This document shows positions 1-7,863 of a stretch of DNA of 62,094 nt, piece after piece. The DNA comes from JAIEPT01 sp038217425. Lineage in GTDB: Bacteria; Planctomycetota; Planctomycetia; Gemmatales; Gemmataceae. The stretch is taken from assembly GCA_038217425.1 (NCBI GenBank), contig JBBQPM010000013.1:1-62094 (forward strand), given 5' to 3'. A program made the translations under genes and the position numbers. Each line of letters begins with the position of its first letter. The stretch's first letter is position 1. The notes beneath the pieces were generated by a model. That model made no database searches, was not told the DNA's origin, and saw nothing but the letters and a program-made list of their open reading frames with translations.

Positions 1-21
1 TCGCTCACGCTTCCGGCTCGG
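1..21. repeat. Half copy of GAGCCGGAAGCG palindrome
   Basis: The window opens inside one arm of an inverted-repeat family whose complete copy lies at 5815-5874. The first 21 bases equal the 3' end of that copy's right arm, and the left arm would lie upstream of the window. An opposite-arm copy with one difference closes the window at 62063-62086. It is probably the 3' hairpin of the gene upstream. Confidence 0.7.
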
Positions 22-132
22 AAAGATAAACCCGATGCCGCCATTCGCCCGGCGTGCAGAATAGATTCCCATTCCCCCGAAAACCGCGATACGCTACACT
101 TCGGCCGACCTTCTCCCGGAAAGGACGCCGAC

Positions 133-1215
133 ATGAAGCTCGAAACCTGGATCGAAGAGAGCCGACGCGAATTTCTCAATCACCCCGACCGCACCAAACA
201 CCGCCTGTTCGGCTACTACGAAGACGCCTACGAGGTTCGCGAAGCTGAACCCGATCGCTCCGTCGCTATCCTGCGCGAAGCGATCGCCAGTTCCGAGCGT
301 CTCGAAGAACCGTGGTGGCGGCTCTTCTACGAAAAACTTCGTCTCGACGCCCAGATTCATTTCGCCCGCGACTTCCGCAACACCCTCGATCCGGCTGCCC
401 ATTGCGCGCTCGAACTGCGCAACCCACGCTTCGCCGGCTTCCCCGGGAAGTGTGCGGTCCAGGATACGCTGGTCGCCGTGTACCTGGGCATCGATGCCGA
501 GGGGTACGCCGAGGCCATTCGCGAGATGCTCGACGTGCAGGAACGCGAAATCCCCGTCAAGCCGTGCGTCGATCGTTACCATTGGCTCGACCGGAGCCGA
601 AGCTTTGCGATGCAGCATGAGGACTGGGGGAAAGCCCAGGAATGGGCGGAACGCGAGATTGAACTCCTGGCGGAGGAGAAGAATCGACGCACGAGCCAGC
701 ACTTCGAGAGCTTTGTCTACGCCGACCTGTGCCAGATCGCGTTTCGCCGCAAGAACTGGACGCAATTGGCGGAATTCGTCGACAAGGGGCACGAGTCGGC
801 GCGGCAGGCGGGACATCAAAGTCTGCTCGCGGAGATCGAAGCCTGGCGGGCCGTCGAAGCGCGCTACGCGGGCCAAGAAGAGGTAGCGACCCGCACCCTA
901 CGTGACGCGGCCGGGAGGTTCGAGACGCTGGAAATGCCCCCCGCTTCGGGTTACTTTGCGGCCCTCTATGCGTATCACGAATTGCACAAGGAAACGCTCG
1001 ACATGCTCCAGATCCGCGACGAGGAATTGGCCTACCTCGCGGATCACGGCCAATTCCTTGGCGAATGCCGGCTGCGAATCGATCGTTGCCGACTGCTGCT
1101 GAAGCTGCACCGCTCCGCGGACGACGATCTCGACCTGGCGCGGACGTCGGCGATGCAGCTGCGTTTCCCCGAGAAGTATCTCAAGATCATCGGTCGACTC
1201 GCGCATGGCGCGTAA
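133..1215 (+). CDS. Hypothetical helical-repeat (TPR-like) protein
   Basis: This is a soluble protein of 360 residues with no signal peptide or membrane segment. It is almost entirely amphipathic helix, with alternating Trp/Tyr/Leu and charged positions that look like a TPR-type solenoid, but I see no catalytic motif. The start is ATG at 133 with an AAGGA ribosome site about 7 bases upstream, just downstream of a palindrome half copy. It runs convergently into map with 8 bases between the stops. The coding frame is well supported by codon bias. The function is unknown; a protein-interaction scaffold is the most that can be inferred. Confidence 0.7.
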   Translation: MKLETWIEESRREFLNHPDRTKHRLFGYYEDAYEVREAEPDRSVAILREAIASSERLEEPWWRLFYEKLRLDAQIHFARDFRNTLDPAAHCALELRNPRFAGFPGKCAVQDTLVAVYLGIDAEGYAEAIREMLDVQEREIPVKPCVDRYHWLDRSRSFAMQHEDWGKAQEWAEREIELLAEEKNRRTSQHFESFVYADLCQIAFRRKNWTQLAEFVDKGHESARQAGHQSLLAEIEAWRAVEARYAGQEEVATRTLRDAAGRFETLEMPPASGYFAALYAYHELHKETLDMLQIRDEELAYLADHGQFLGECRLRIDRCRLLLKLHRSADDDLDLARTSAMQLRFPEKYLKIIGRLAHGA

Positions 1216-1223
1216 CCGCCGGG

Positions 1224-2018
1224 TCAGGCGTCGCGGGTCAGGATCTCGACGCCGTTGCTGGTGAGCGCCAGCGTGTGCTCGACGTGGACGCTGGGAAAGC
1301 CGTCCTTGGTGACCACCGTCCAGTGATCGCTGAGGACGCGCGTGTCTTTCTTGCCCATGTTGACCATCGGTTCGACCGCCAGCACAATGCCCGGCTCCAT
1401 CCGGAAGTTGTGCTTCTTCATTTCCCGGCTCACGTAATTGGGAACCTGCGGAAACTCGTGCATCGTTTTTCCGATGCCATGGCCCACGTACTGATCGACG
1501 ACGCTGTAACTATGGCGTTCGGCGTGTTGCTGCATGCGCGAAGCGATCTCGGTCCACCACTGCTTTTTGGCGAAATCGTCGATCGCGATCTGCAGCACCT
1601 GCTCGCCGACCTCGACGAGGCGTCGGCGTTCGGGGCGGACGGCGCCGACCATGATGGTGATGGCCGCGTCGGCACACCAGCCGTTGAGCTTGCAGGCGGT
1701 GTCGATCTTGATCAGATCGCCGTCGCGAATCTCGCGCACGCCGGGAATGCCGTGCACGACCTGCTCGTTGATCGAAATGCACGTGGCCGTGGGAAACGGG
1801 ATCTTGGGCCCGGGATATCCCTTGAACAGCGGAATGACGCCGTAACGGGCGTAGAGCTTGTCGACGGCCTGATCGATATCGATCGTCCGCTGGCCGACCT
1901 TGGCCAATTCGCGACAGAGCCGCAGCGCCTCGGCGACGATCTTGCCCGCCTCGCGCATGAGGCCGATCTCGCGCGCCGACTTGAGTTCGGGGACGTTTTG
2001 CACAATTTTCTGGATCAC
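1224..2018 (-). CDS. map: Methionine aminopeptidase, type I
   Basis: Removes the N-terminal methionine from nascent proteins in the cytoplasm, using a dinuclear metal site. At 264 residues it has the usual length of a type I bacterial enzyme without N-terminal extension. The metal ligands are visible in order: Asp in KIDTAC, Asp in CADAAIT, His in GHGIGKTMHE, Glu in AVEPMVN and Glu in VEHTLAL; the substrate His lies in VHGIPG. The start is a GTG at 2018 with a purine-rich AAGGG upstream. Family and function are secure. It stands alone here, not in the secY-adk context common elsewhere. Confidence 0.95.
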   Translation of the reverse strand: MIQKIVQNVPELKSAREIGLMREAGKIVAEALRLCRELAKVGQRTIDIDQAVDKLYARYGVIPLFKGYPGPKIPFPTATCISINEQVVHGIPGVREIRDGDLIKIDTACKLNGWCADAAITIMVGAVRPERRRLVEVGEQVLQIAIDDFAKKQWWTEIASRMQQHAERHSYSVVDQYVGHGIGKTMHEFPQVPNYVSREMKKHNFRMEPGIVLAVEPMVNMGKKDTRVLSDHWTVVTKDGFPSVHVEHTLALTSNGVEILTRDA

Positions 2019-2202
2019 GCGGACCCGCCCTTTCCTGCCAACTTCGGTACCGTCCAGGCATTTTCAGGAAGTTTGGGCCGCGCCGCAAGTCGAAAGCGGC
2101 AGCAAAGTCGGGAAAAATTGCCGGATTTCGCTTGCTCCTGCATCAAGAGTCGCTAGACTTAATGAAAATGAGACTCTGTTTCAATAATGCCCGAGGTCGC
2201 CG

Positions 2203-2916
2203 ATGGTCTCCCCTATGGTCTGTCAAGTCGCCCAACTCATCGACGCCGGCGAGTTCTTCCTCGCCTCCACCGTCGCCCGGCAGTTCCTGCAGGACGAACC
2301 CGACGACGGCGCCCTCTGGCAAATCCTCGGCTTGGCCCACTACCGCCAAGGCAATACCGACGAAGCGCTCGGCGCCCTGGAGACCGCGAGCGTCTACATT
2401 CCGCTCGACCTACGCGCCCAGTTCGCGCTCGCCAGCTGCTATTTGCAGAAGCAGAAGTTCGCACTGGCCCGGCTCATGTTCAGGCATTTGGGCCGCAAGG
2501 CGCACGATTCGGATTTGCTCTCTGCGACGGCCGCGAAGCTCGGCTCCTTCCAGCAGGACGAGGCCGCCTTGGCGGTGTGCCGGCGCATCACGTTGCTCCA
2601 TCCCGCGCATCACCAGGCCCATTTCGGCGTCGCCTTCTATCTCGCACGGCTCGGCGCCAAACCCGAGACGATGCTGCCGCCGCTGGCCTTGGCCCACGAT
2701 CTCGCCCCTGAAGTCACGCAGTACGCCGTCAACCTCGCCTTCCTCTGGGCGAAACTCGATCGGCACGAACTCGCGCATACCGTCCTCAAGAGCATCTCCA
2801 TGGAAGACATTTCCTGTCCCTGCTGGATCCAGCGCATGCAGTCGATCTTCGAACGCGCCGGCGACGCCCTGTCGGTCATGATGTGCAAGGCTCGGCTCTC
2901 GTGTTTGCTGCAGTGA
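2203..2916 (+). CDS. Tetratricopeptide-repeat protein
   Basis: A protein of 237 residues made of TPR-like helix pairs. Segments such as GALWQILGLAHYRQGNTDEAL and the following AQFALASCYLQKQKFALA block show the W/L-G-Y-A-P spacing of TPRs through most of the length. There is no signal peptide. The start is the first ATG in MVSPMVCQVAQ; the second Met four codons on is an alternative. It ends 6 bases before the stop of the convergent gene at 2923. TPR proteins mediate protein-protein contacts and no specific partner can be read from the context. A partly overlapping ORF in another frame has arginine/serine-biased composition and is not real. Confidence 0.8.
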   Translation: MVSPMVCQVAQLIDAGEFFLASTVARQFLQDEPDDGALWQILGLAHYRQGNTDEALGALETASVYIPLDLRAQFALASCYLQKQKFALARLMFRHLGRKAHDSDLLSATAAKLGSFQQDEAALAVCRRITLLHPAHHQAHFGVAFYLARLGAKPETMLPPLALAHDLAPEVTQYAVNLAFLWAKLDRHELAHTVLKSISMEDISCPCWIQRMQSIFERAGDALSVMMCKARLSCLLQ

Positions 2917-2922
2917 ATCGAA

Positions 2923-4422
2923 TCACAGGGCGAAGAAGGAACGCAGCCACTCCTCGGGAAACAGACAAAACGCCATCTCGCGCGACGTGTGCAACTCGTG
3001 ACTGCGAACTTCGCCTTCCAGGCGTGCAATCTCTTTTGCAGTTTGGCGCAGCGGTTCGGCGATGAACGGCTGCAGGGCGTTGGTCGCCGTGCGTAGCTGC
3101 TGAAAGCGCAGGCGACGCTGGTCGTGATCCGCGGCGGGGCGTTCGATCCAGGCGTGCTTTTGGGCGAGTAGGTCCGCGGGCTGATACACGTGACGCTGCG
3201 GATTCCACACCAGGTCGCGGGCCAGATGCTGTTGAGCCGCGAGTTCCGTCGCCGCCTCGGGATAGCGCGGCAGCGGCAGCCACTTCGTCGCCGACACGAT
3301 CGCGTAGGCGGGGGGATCGATCTGCCAAAAGCCGCGCATGATGTCGTCGGCGACTTCGTCGTATTTGCCGCCGCCGATACCATGCACAAAAAGGTCGGCG
3401 AGAAACAAGCGAGCGAAGAGCGTCGTCGTCAGCGCCCGCGTGCGCAGCTTCCAGCCGAGGGATGCGAATTGTTGCCACTGGTCGAAGCGCGATTCAGGAG
3501 CGCCGCTCACGGACGGCAGCAACTCGCTGCCGACGCGAAGCTGCCAGCCACTCTGAATAGTTCGTACGAAGACACGCTCACGCCGTTGGCCTGATTTCCA
3601 GCCCCAGAACGGCGCCTCGTGCCAATCGCCTTCGTGCGTCAGATCCGGGACGGGATGCGACTCGCTGCGCAGATGATGACGAGCCCGGTAGGCGTGTACG
3701 GCGCCGTTGTAGACTTCTGCGAAGTGCGGAGCCTGTTCCACTAAACTCACCGCGAACTCGGCGAAGGCACGCGTCTGGCAGACCCGGCTCAGCGGCACTT
3801 CCAGCGGCGCGTAACCCCACGCGCGTTCCAGGGCGCGTCGGCCGACGACCAGTTTGTCGCCGCGGTTGGCAGAACGGGCCGAGCACACCTTCTCCCAGAA
3901 ATCGGACAGCATCGGAGTGAACGGCCAGGCGTGCGTGACGTCGCCGACGCGCCGGGCGAACGACGAGAAGAGCGCCTCGCTGTGGACGCCGACCTCTTCG
4001 TGAGGCGCTCCCGGTACGCCATCGTCGAAGGCGACGCTGATCATGCGCTGACCTGCGGGAACCAAAATCTTCGTCGATTTGACAGCGTCGTTGTCAACCA
4101 CCAGATTGATCGGCGTCGCCTGCCATTTTCGGGCCCAATGCTGGATCGCGAAGTTCTTGATCCAGACGCCCGGATGAAAGATCTCCGGCTGATGCCCCGC
4201 GACGATCCAACCCCCCTCCGGCCAACTCGGGATCGGCTCGTTCATTTCCGTCAGATACGACTCGAGCGCGGCCCGGACCTCTCGGCGTGCCCGCTGGCGC
4301 GCGCCCTCTTGAAACGAGGCGAGCCGCCGCCGGCTCTCCTCGTATGCGTCGGCGATTTGGTTTTGCCCGGGATAGATGAGGATCTCGCCGTCGCTTCGGG
4401 GAGCGCGCACCAGATGCGTCAT
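2923..4422 (-). CDS. Uncharacterised conserved protein with a BshC-like N-terminal motif (tentative)
   Basis: A soluble protein of 499 residues. The ATG at 4422 overlaps the stop of the upstream gene in an ATGA, so it is probably translationally coupled; the frame stays open further upstream but with implausible Arg-rich composition. Near residue 75 the segment AGHQPEIFHPGVWIKNFA resembles the GHQPxLF-type motif I associate with bacillithiol-synthesis BshC proteins, and a later stretch HGIGGGKYDE looks like a conserved glycine loop. Overall similarity to BshC is not obvious, so the assignment is tentative. It is the last gene of a MoxR operon. Confidence 0.6.
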   Translation of the reverse strand: MTHLVRAPRSDGEILIYPGQNQIADAYEESRRRLASFQEGARQRARREVRAALESYLTEMNEPIPSWPEGGWIVAGHQPEIFHPGVWIKNFAIQHWARKWQATPINLVVDNDAVKSTKILVPAGQRMISVAFDDGVPGAPHEEVGVHSEALFSSFARRVGDVTHAWPFTPMLSDFWEKVCSARSANRGDKLVVGRRALERAWGYAPLEVPLSRVCQTRAFAEFAVSLVEQAPHFAEVYNGAVHAYRARHHLRSESHPVPDLTHEGDWHEAPFWGWKSGQRRERVFVRTIQSGWQLRVGSELLPSVSGAPESRFDQWQQFASLGWKLRTRALTTTLFARLFLADLFVHGIGGGKYDEVADDIMRGFWQIDPPAYAIVSATKWLPLPRYPEAATELAAQQHLARDLVWNPQRHVYQPADLLAQKHAWIERPAADHDQRRLRFQQLRTATNALQPFIAEPLRQTAKEIARLEGEVRSHELHTSREMAFCLFPEEWLRSFFAL

Positions 4423-4763
4423 GCCGCGTCCTCCGCGAGACGTTTGCCGTCGGCGTCGAACAATCCTGCACCGTCGATCTGGTAGATGCCCTCGAGCGCA
4501 CGGCACGTTTCTTGCGCCCAGCGGTGAACCTCGGCCATTTCGGACGCGAGGGTGAGAACGACGAGTTGTCGCGTGCTGATGAGATGCTGCATCCAGTGTT
4601 CGGGCTGATCCGATACCGCGATCTCGACCCAGGCCGCCCAGGCGCCGAGTTCGCCGCGCAGGCTCTTGTCGCCTTCCACGAAGTATCGCTCGACGTCCCC
4701 GGGCGCGGGGGGCGGGGCATCCTCGCGCCGGGCGAACACTCGGCAAAAGGCGTCGCCGTTCAT
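4419..4763 (-). CDS. Hypothetical protein, middle gene of the MoxR operon
   Basis: A small acidic protein of 114 residues, rich in Trp, Ala and Glu, with no signal peptide. It overlaps both neighbours by four bases: its ATG at 4763 overlaps the MoxR stop, and its stop overlaps the start of the 499-residue protein. This double ATGA coupling is strong evidence that it is a genuine coding sequence. I do not recognise a family. Its placement suggests a partner of the MoxR ATPase or of the downstream protein. Confidence 0.65.
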   Translation of the reverse strand: MNGDAFCRVFARREDAPPPAPGDVERYFVEGDKSLRGELGAWAAWVEIAVSDQPEHWMQHLISTRQLVVLTLASEMAEVHRWAQETCRALEGIYQIDGAGLFDADGKRLAEDAA

Positions 4764-5800
4764 CCTTTGGCCTTCGGTTTTTTCTCGTAGCGCGGGACTT
4801 CCGGTTCCGGCAACACCTCGAGCAACTTGAGGATAATGTCCTCGCTCGTCTTCCCCTCGGCCTGCGCCTGAAAATTAGTGCTGACGCGGTGCCTGAGCAC
4901 GGGGACCGCGACCTTCTTGATGTCGTCGAGCGCGACGCTAAAACGCCCGTCCATCGCCGCGACGGCGCGGGCGCCTTGAATCAAGAAGATCCCCGCGCGC
5001 GGCCCGGCGCCCCAGTCGACCATCTTCCTGACAAAGTCGGGCGCCCCGCGATCCTTGGGCCGAGTCGCACGCACCAGACGCGTGGCATAATCCTTCACGT
5101 AATCCCCCGCGGGGACCGAACGCACGAGCTTCTGCAAGTTCAGGATCGCCCGGCCGCTCAGCACCTTGGAAATCTCGGGCTGGTCGTCTTTGGTCGCCAT
5201 GTCGAGGATGCGTTTCTCTTCCTCGAAGCTCGGATAATCGACCTTGATGTTGAACATAAACCGGTCGAGCTGCGCTTCCGGCAGCGAGTACGTTCCTTCC
5301 TGCTCGATCGGATTCTGCGTGGCGATGACGAAGAATGGCTCGGGCAGGTTATACGTTTCCTGACCGACGGAAACCTGGCGCTCCTGCATCGCTTGCAAGA
5401 GTGCGGCCTGCGTCTTGGGGGGCGTCCGGTTGATTTCGTCGGCAAGCAGAATGTTCGAAAAGATCGGCCCTTTGACGAAGCGAAACTCGCGCCTGCCCTG
5501 GTCGTTCTCGTCGAGGACGGTGGTGCCGGTGATGTCGGTCGGCATCAGGTCGGGCGTGAACTGAATGCGTTTGAATTGCACGTCGAGAATCTGGCTGATC
5601 GAGCTGACCATGAGCGTCTTGGCCAGACCAGGCACGCCTTCGAGCAGGCAGTGGCCGCGGGTGAAGATCGCGGCCAAGATTTGTTCGATGACCTCGGTTT
5701 GCCCCACGATGGCCCGCGCGAGCTGTTCGAGAATCTGGTTGCGCGCCTGGTTGAACTGCGCCAAGTATTCGCTGATGCGGTCGCTGGACACCGTGGGCAA
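4760..5800 (-). CDS. MoxR-family AAA+ ATPase
   Basis: A chaperone-like ATPase of 346 residues, a normal length for MoxR. Visible motifs are Walker A GVPGLAKT at about residues 55-62, Walker B ILLADEINR, the sensor region ATQNPIEQEGTY and the lid domain up to the VLRHRVSTNF segment. MoxR proteins typically help assemble or activate partner proteins, often with a von Willebrand A-domain protein and a DUF58 protein encoded next door. Here the downstream neighbours are instead a 114-residue unknown and a 499-residue protein, coupled by overlapping start and stop codons. A perfect 24-bp inverted repeat lies just upstream. Confidence 0.93.
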   Translation of the reverse strand: MPTVSSDRISEYLAQFNQARNQILEQLARAIVGQTEVIEQILAAIFTRGHCLLEGVPGLAKTLMVSSISQILDVQFKRIQFTPDLMPTDITGTTVLDENDQGRREFRFVKGPIFSNILLADEINRTPPKTQAALLQAMQERQVSVGQETYNLPEPFFVIATQNPIEQEGTYSLPEAQLDRFMFNIKVDYPSFEEEKRILDMATKDDQPEISKVLSGRAILNLQKLVRSVPAGDYVKDYATRLVRATRPKDRGAPDFVRKMVDWGAGPRAGIFLIQGARAVAAMDGRFSVALDDIKKVAVPVLRHRVSTNFQAQAEGKTSEDIILKLLEVLPEPEVPRYEKKPKAKG

Positions 5801-5814
5801 ACTCCTTGGAATTT

Positions 5815-5874
5815 CCGAGCCGGAAGCGTGAGCGACGATTCGAACAAAAGTCGTCGCTCACGCTTCCGGCTCGG
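5815..5874. repeat. Perfect 24-bp inverted repeat, GAGCCGGAAGCG family
   Basis: Arms at 5815-5838 and 5851-5874 are exact reverse complements separated by a 12-base loop. It sits between the end of the PQQ-type gene (stop at 5880, minus strand) and the start of moxR, so on the minus strand it follows the PQQ gene. There is no run of Ts, so if it terminates transcription it is not a classical intrinsic terminator. Partial copies occur at both ends of the window. Confidence 0.9.
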
Positions 5875-5879
5875 ACGAA

Positions 5880-7103
5880 CTAATCTCCCGCGCCCGCGTC
5901 GATGCAGACGATCTTCTCTTTATCGCGCAGGTAGAGCCGCTTGTTCGCCAGCGTCGGCACCGTGCGGTTGTCGCCGAGCAAGCGAATGCGTCCCTTCTCG
6001 ATATACTTCTCAGGCGTCGCGGCGACGAGGACCAGATCGCCGTCCTTGGTCGAGATGAAGAGATGCCCGTCCGCGAACGTGAGGGCGCCCTTGCCGAATT
6101 TCTTCTGCGACCAGACCGTCTTGCCGGTCTTTAGATCGACGCAATCGAGGTGGATCGGGCGATCAAACTCGCCGTTCAGGCCGTACAAATAATCACCCAC
6201 GGCGACCGAGTTCGCCCAGAAGTTGATCATGACGCTCTTGGGGCCCTTCGATTCCCAGATCACGCTGGGCGCCTCGTTCGCCTTGAGCTGGAACAACGTG
6301 CAGCCGACCTTTTCGCCGGAGGTGACGAAGAGGCGATCGCCGGAGATGACGAGCGGCGTGGCGATGTTGCAATCGTATTCCGTGGGCCATTCGAGCCGCC
6401 AAATTTCCTTGCCGTCTTCGGGAGCGACGGCCGTGAGATGGGCGGCGGTGAAGAAGATGACCTGCTTCTTGCCGCCGACAGTGGTGACGACAGGCGTAGC
6501 GTAGCCGGCCTTGTCTTCGGTTTTGTGCCAGAGCAATTTGCCGTCGGCTTTGTTGAGCGCGACCATGCCGCCGCCGTCGCCGGGGAGGACGTAGAGCCGG
6601 TCGCCGTCGATGGTCGGCGAAGCCGAGAGGCCCCACGGGAGTTGTTTCGCCTTGAATTCCTCCATGATGTTCTTCGTCCAGACGACGTCGCCTTTAGCCA
6701 GATCGAGACAGGCGAGAACGCCGCTGACGGACTGGATCCAGACGCGGTTGCCTTCGAGGGTCGGCGTGCTGCGCGGGCCGTTGCCGTAGGAGTTCTTGAA
6801 CTGCTTGGCGATCGGCGTCTTCCAGAGCTGCGTCCCCTTGACCGCATCCAGGGCGACCGCGAATTCCTGGCCGTCTTTCTGGACCAGCGTGACCGCTTTC
6901 CCCTGCGCGACGGCGATGGACGAGTAGCCTTCGCCGCCATCGACTTTCCAGAGAACCTTCGGCCCAGTCGAGGGCCAGGTGGTGAGTAGTCCGGTCTCGC
7001 CGGAGGTGCCGTTGGCGCTTGGTCCCATCCAGCCGGGCCAATCGGCGGCAGCCGCGGCGCCGGTCAGGCACAGAGCGATTCCCAGAGCATAGAAGCGTGA
7101 CAT
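5880..7103 (-). CDS. Secreted PQQ-like beta-propeller repeat protein
   Basis: A protein of 407 residues from the ATG at 7103, with a typical signal peptide (MSRFYALGIALCLTGAAAAA) and a GGAGA ribosome site 9 bases upstream; an ATG 19 codons further upstream is less likely. The mature part has repeated blades with the form GDRLYVLPGDGGGMVALNKADGKLLW, characteristic of BamB/PQQ-dehydrogenase-like propellers. Planctomycetes carry many such proteins; most lack confirmed PQQ binding and are of unknown function. It probably acts in the periplasm or on the cell surface. Confidence 0.85.
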   Translation of the reverse strand: MSRFYALGIALCLTGAAAAADWPGWMGPSANGTSGETGLLTTWPSTGPKVLWKVDGGEGYSSIAVAQGKAVTLVQKDGQEFAVALDAVKGTQLWKTPIAKQFKNSYGNGPRSTPTLEGNRVWIQSVSGVLACLDLAKGDVVWTKNIMEEFKAKQLPWGLSASPTIDGDRLYVLPGDGGGMVALNKADGKLLWHKTEDKAGYATPVVTTVGGKKQVIFFTAAHLTAVAPEDGKEIWRLEWPTEYDCNIATPLVISGDRLFVTSGEKVGCTLFQLKANEAPSVIWESKGPKSVMINFWANSVAVGDYLYGLNGEFDRPIHLDCVDLKTGKTVWSQKKFGKGALTFADGHLFISTKDGDLVLVAATPEKYIEKGRIRLLGDNRTVPTLANKRLYLRDKEKIVCIDAGAGD

Positions 7104-7156
7104 GACGTTGTCTCCGACAAACGAAGGGATGGTACGTACCCAATTGTAACCGCAAT

Positions 7157-7855
7157 TCAAGGTCGCTGCGCTTCGAGCTTGGCGACAAACGCAGCGTGTT
7201 CCGGGCTGTCAATGCCTTGTTGCAGGGTCCGCTGCAAGCCCGGGAGATTGCCCGCAAGCAAGTCATCGATGCCAATCCACAGGCCGGGAAAGACTCGACT
7301 TCGATAGACGCCCTCTACCGGCTTGAGCGGTTGAAACTTTCCGGCCCGAAGAACGAACCAGTCGATCGTTTCCTGACGCACGCGCCAAACGACGTACTCC
7401 TTGACGCGATGCTTCTGGTATAGCACCTTCTTGCGCCCGAGATCGATGCTCGACGTCGTCGCCGCAATTTCTGCAACGAGTTCCGGAGCAGTGACGACAT
7501 ACCCTTTGGGCGACAGATCCTCGCCGCCGACTTCGACGCGCTTCATCAAGATCAGATCCGGTTGCACTTCGTTCTTGTCGTCCAGAATGACCGTGCCGTT
7601 GCCGCCCGTGCGCAAACCGGGAGTCGCGCACTTGTAGAACGAGAAGCAAAATCCAAGATCCTCATGCGGCTCCGAATGAAACTCGGTACTGACCGGCGAG
7701 CCCATGAATACGACTCCGTCTATAAGTTCGGCCTTCTTGACCTCCGGCATTTCGCAATATCGCCGATGGAACTCGGCTTGCGTGAGATGGTCGCCGTTTT
7801 CGAGCGGCGGTATCTCGAGCGAGTTCAGCTTTCGGGAAGCGGTGTGCATAGTCAT
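7157..7855 (-). CDS. Uma2-family (DUF820) restriction-endonuclease-fold protein
   Basis: A protein of 232 residues if translation starts at the ATG at 7855, 8 bases after the DUF1501 stop; the open frame upstream is antisense-like Arg/Pro-rich sequence. The Uma2 pattern is visible: an N-terminal helix (LTQAEFHRRYCEM), KAELIDGVVFM, then VQPDLILMK and APELVAEIAATTSSIDLGRKKVLYQ, giving the D...E-x-A PD-(D/E)XK-like core, and finally VKEYVVWRV. Uma2 proteins are abundant in cyanobacteria and planctomycetes and have no established role; a nuclease function is inferred from the fold only. Confidence 0.85.
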   Translation of the reverse strand: MTMHTASRKLNSLEIPPLENGDHLTQAEFHRRYCEMPEVKKAELIDGVVFMGSPVSTEFHSEPHEDLGFCFSFYKCATPGLRTGGNGTVILDDKNEVQPDLILMKRVEVGGEDLSPKGYVVTAPELVAEIAATTSSIDLGRKKVLYQKHRVKEYVVWRVRQETIDWFVLRAGKFQPLKPVEGVYRSRVFPGLWIGIDDLLAGNLPGLQRTLQQGIDSPEHAAFVAKLEAQRP

Positions 7856-7863
7856 GGCAGTCC

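Noticed and set aside
2132..2881. Ser/Pro/Arg-rich plus-strand frame of 249 codons
   Set aside because: It overlaps the TPR gene in another frame and shows low-complexity shadow composition.
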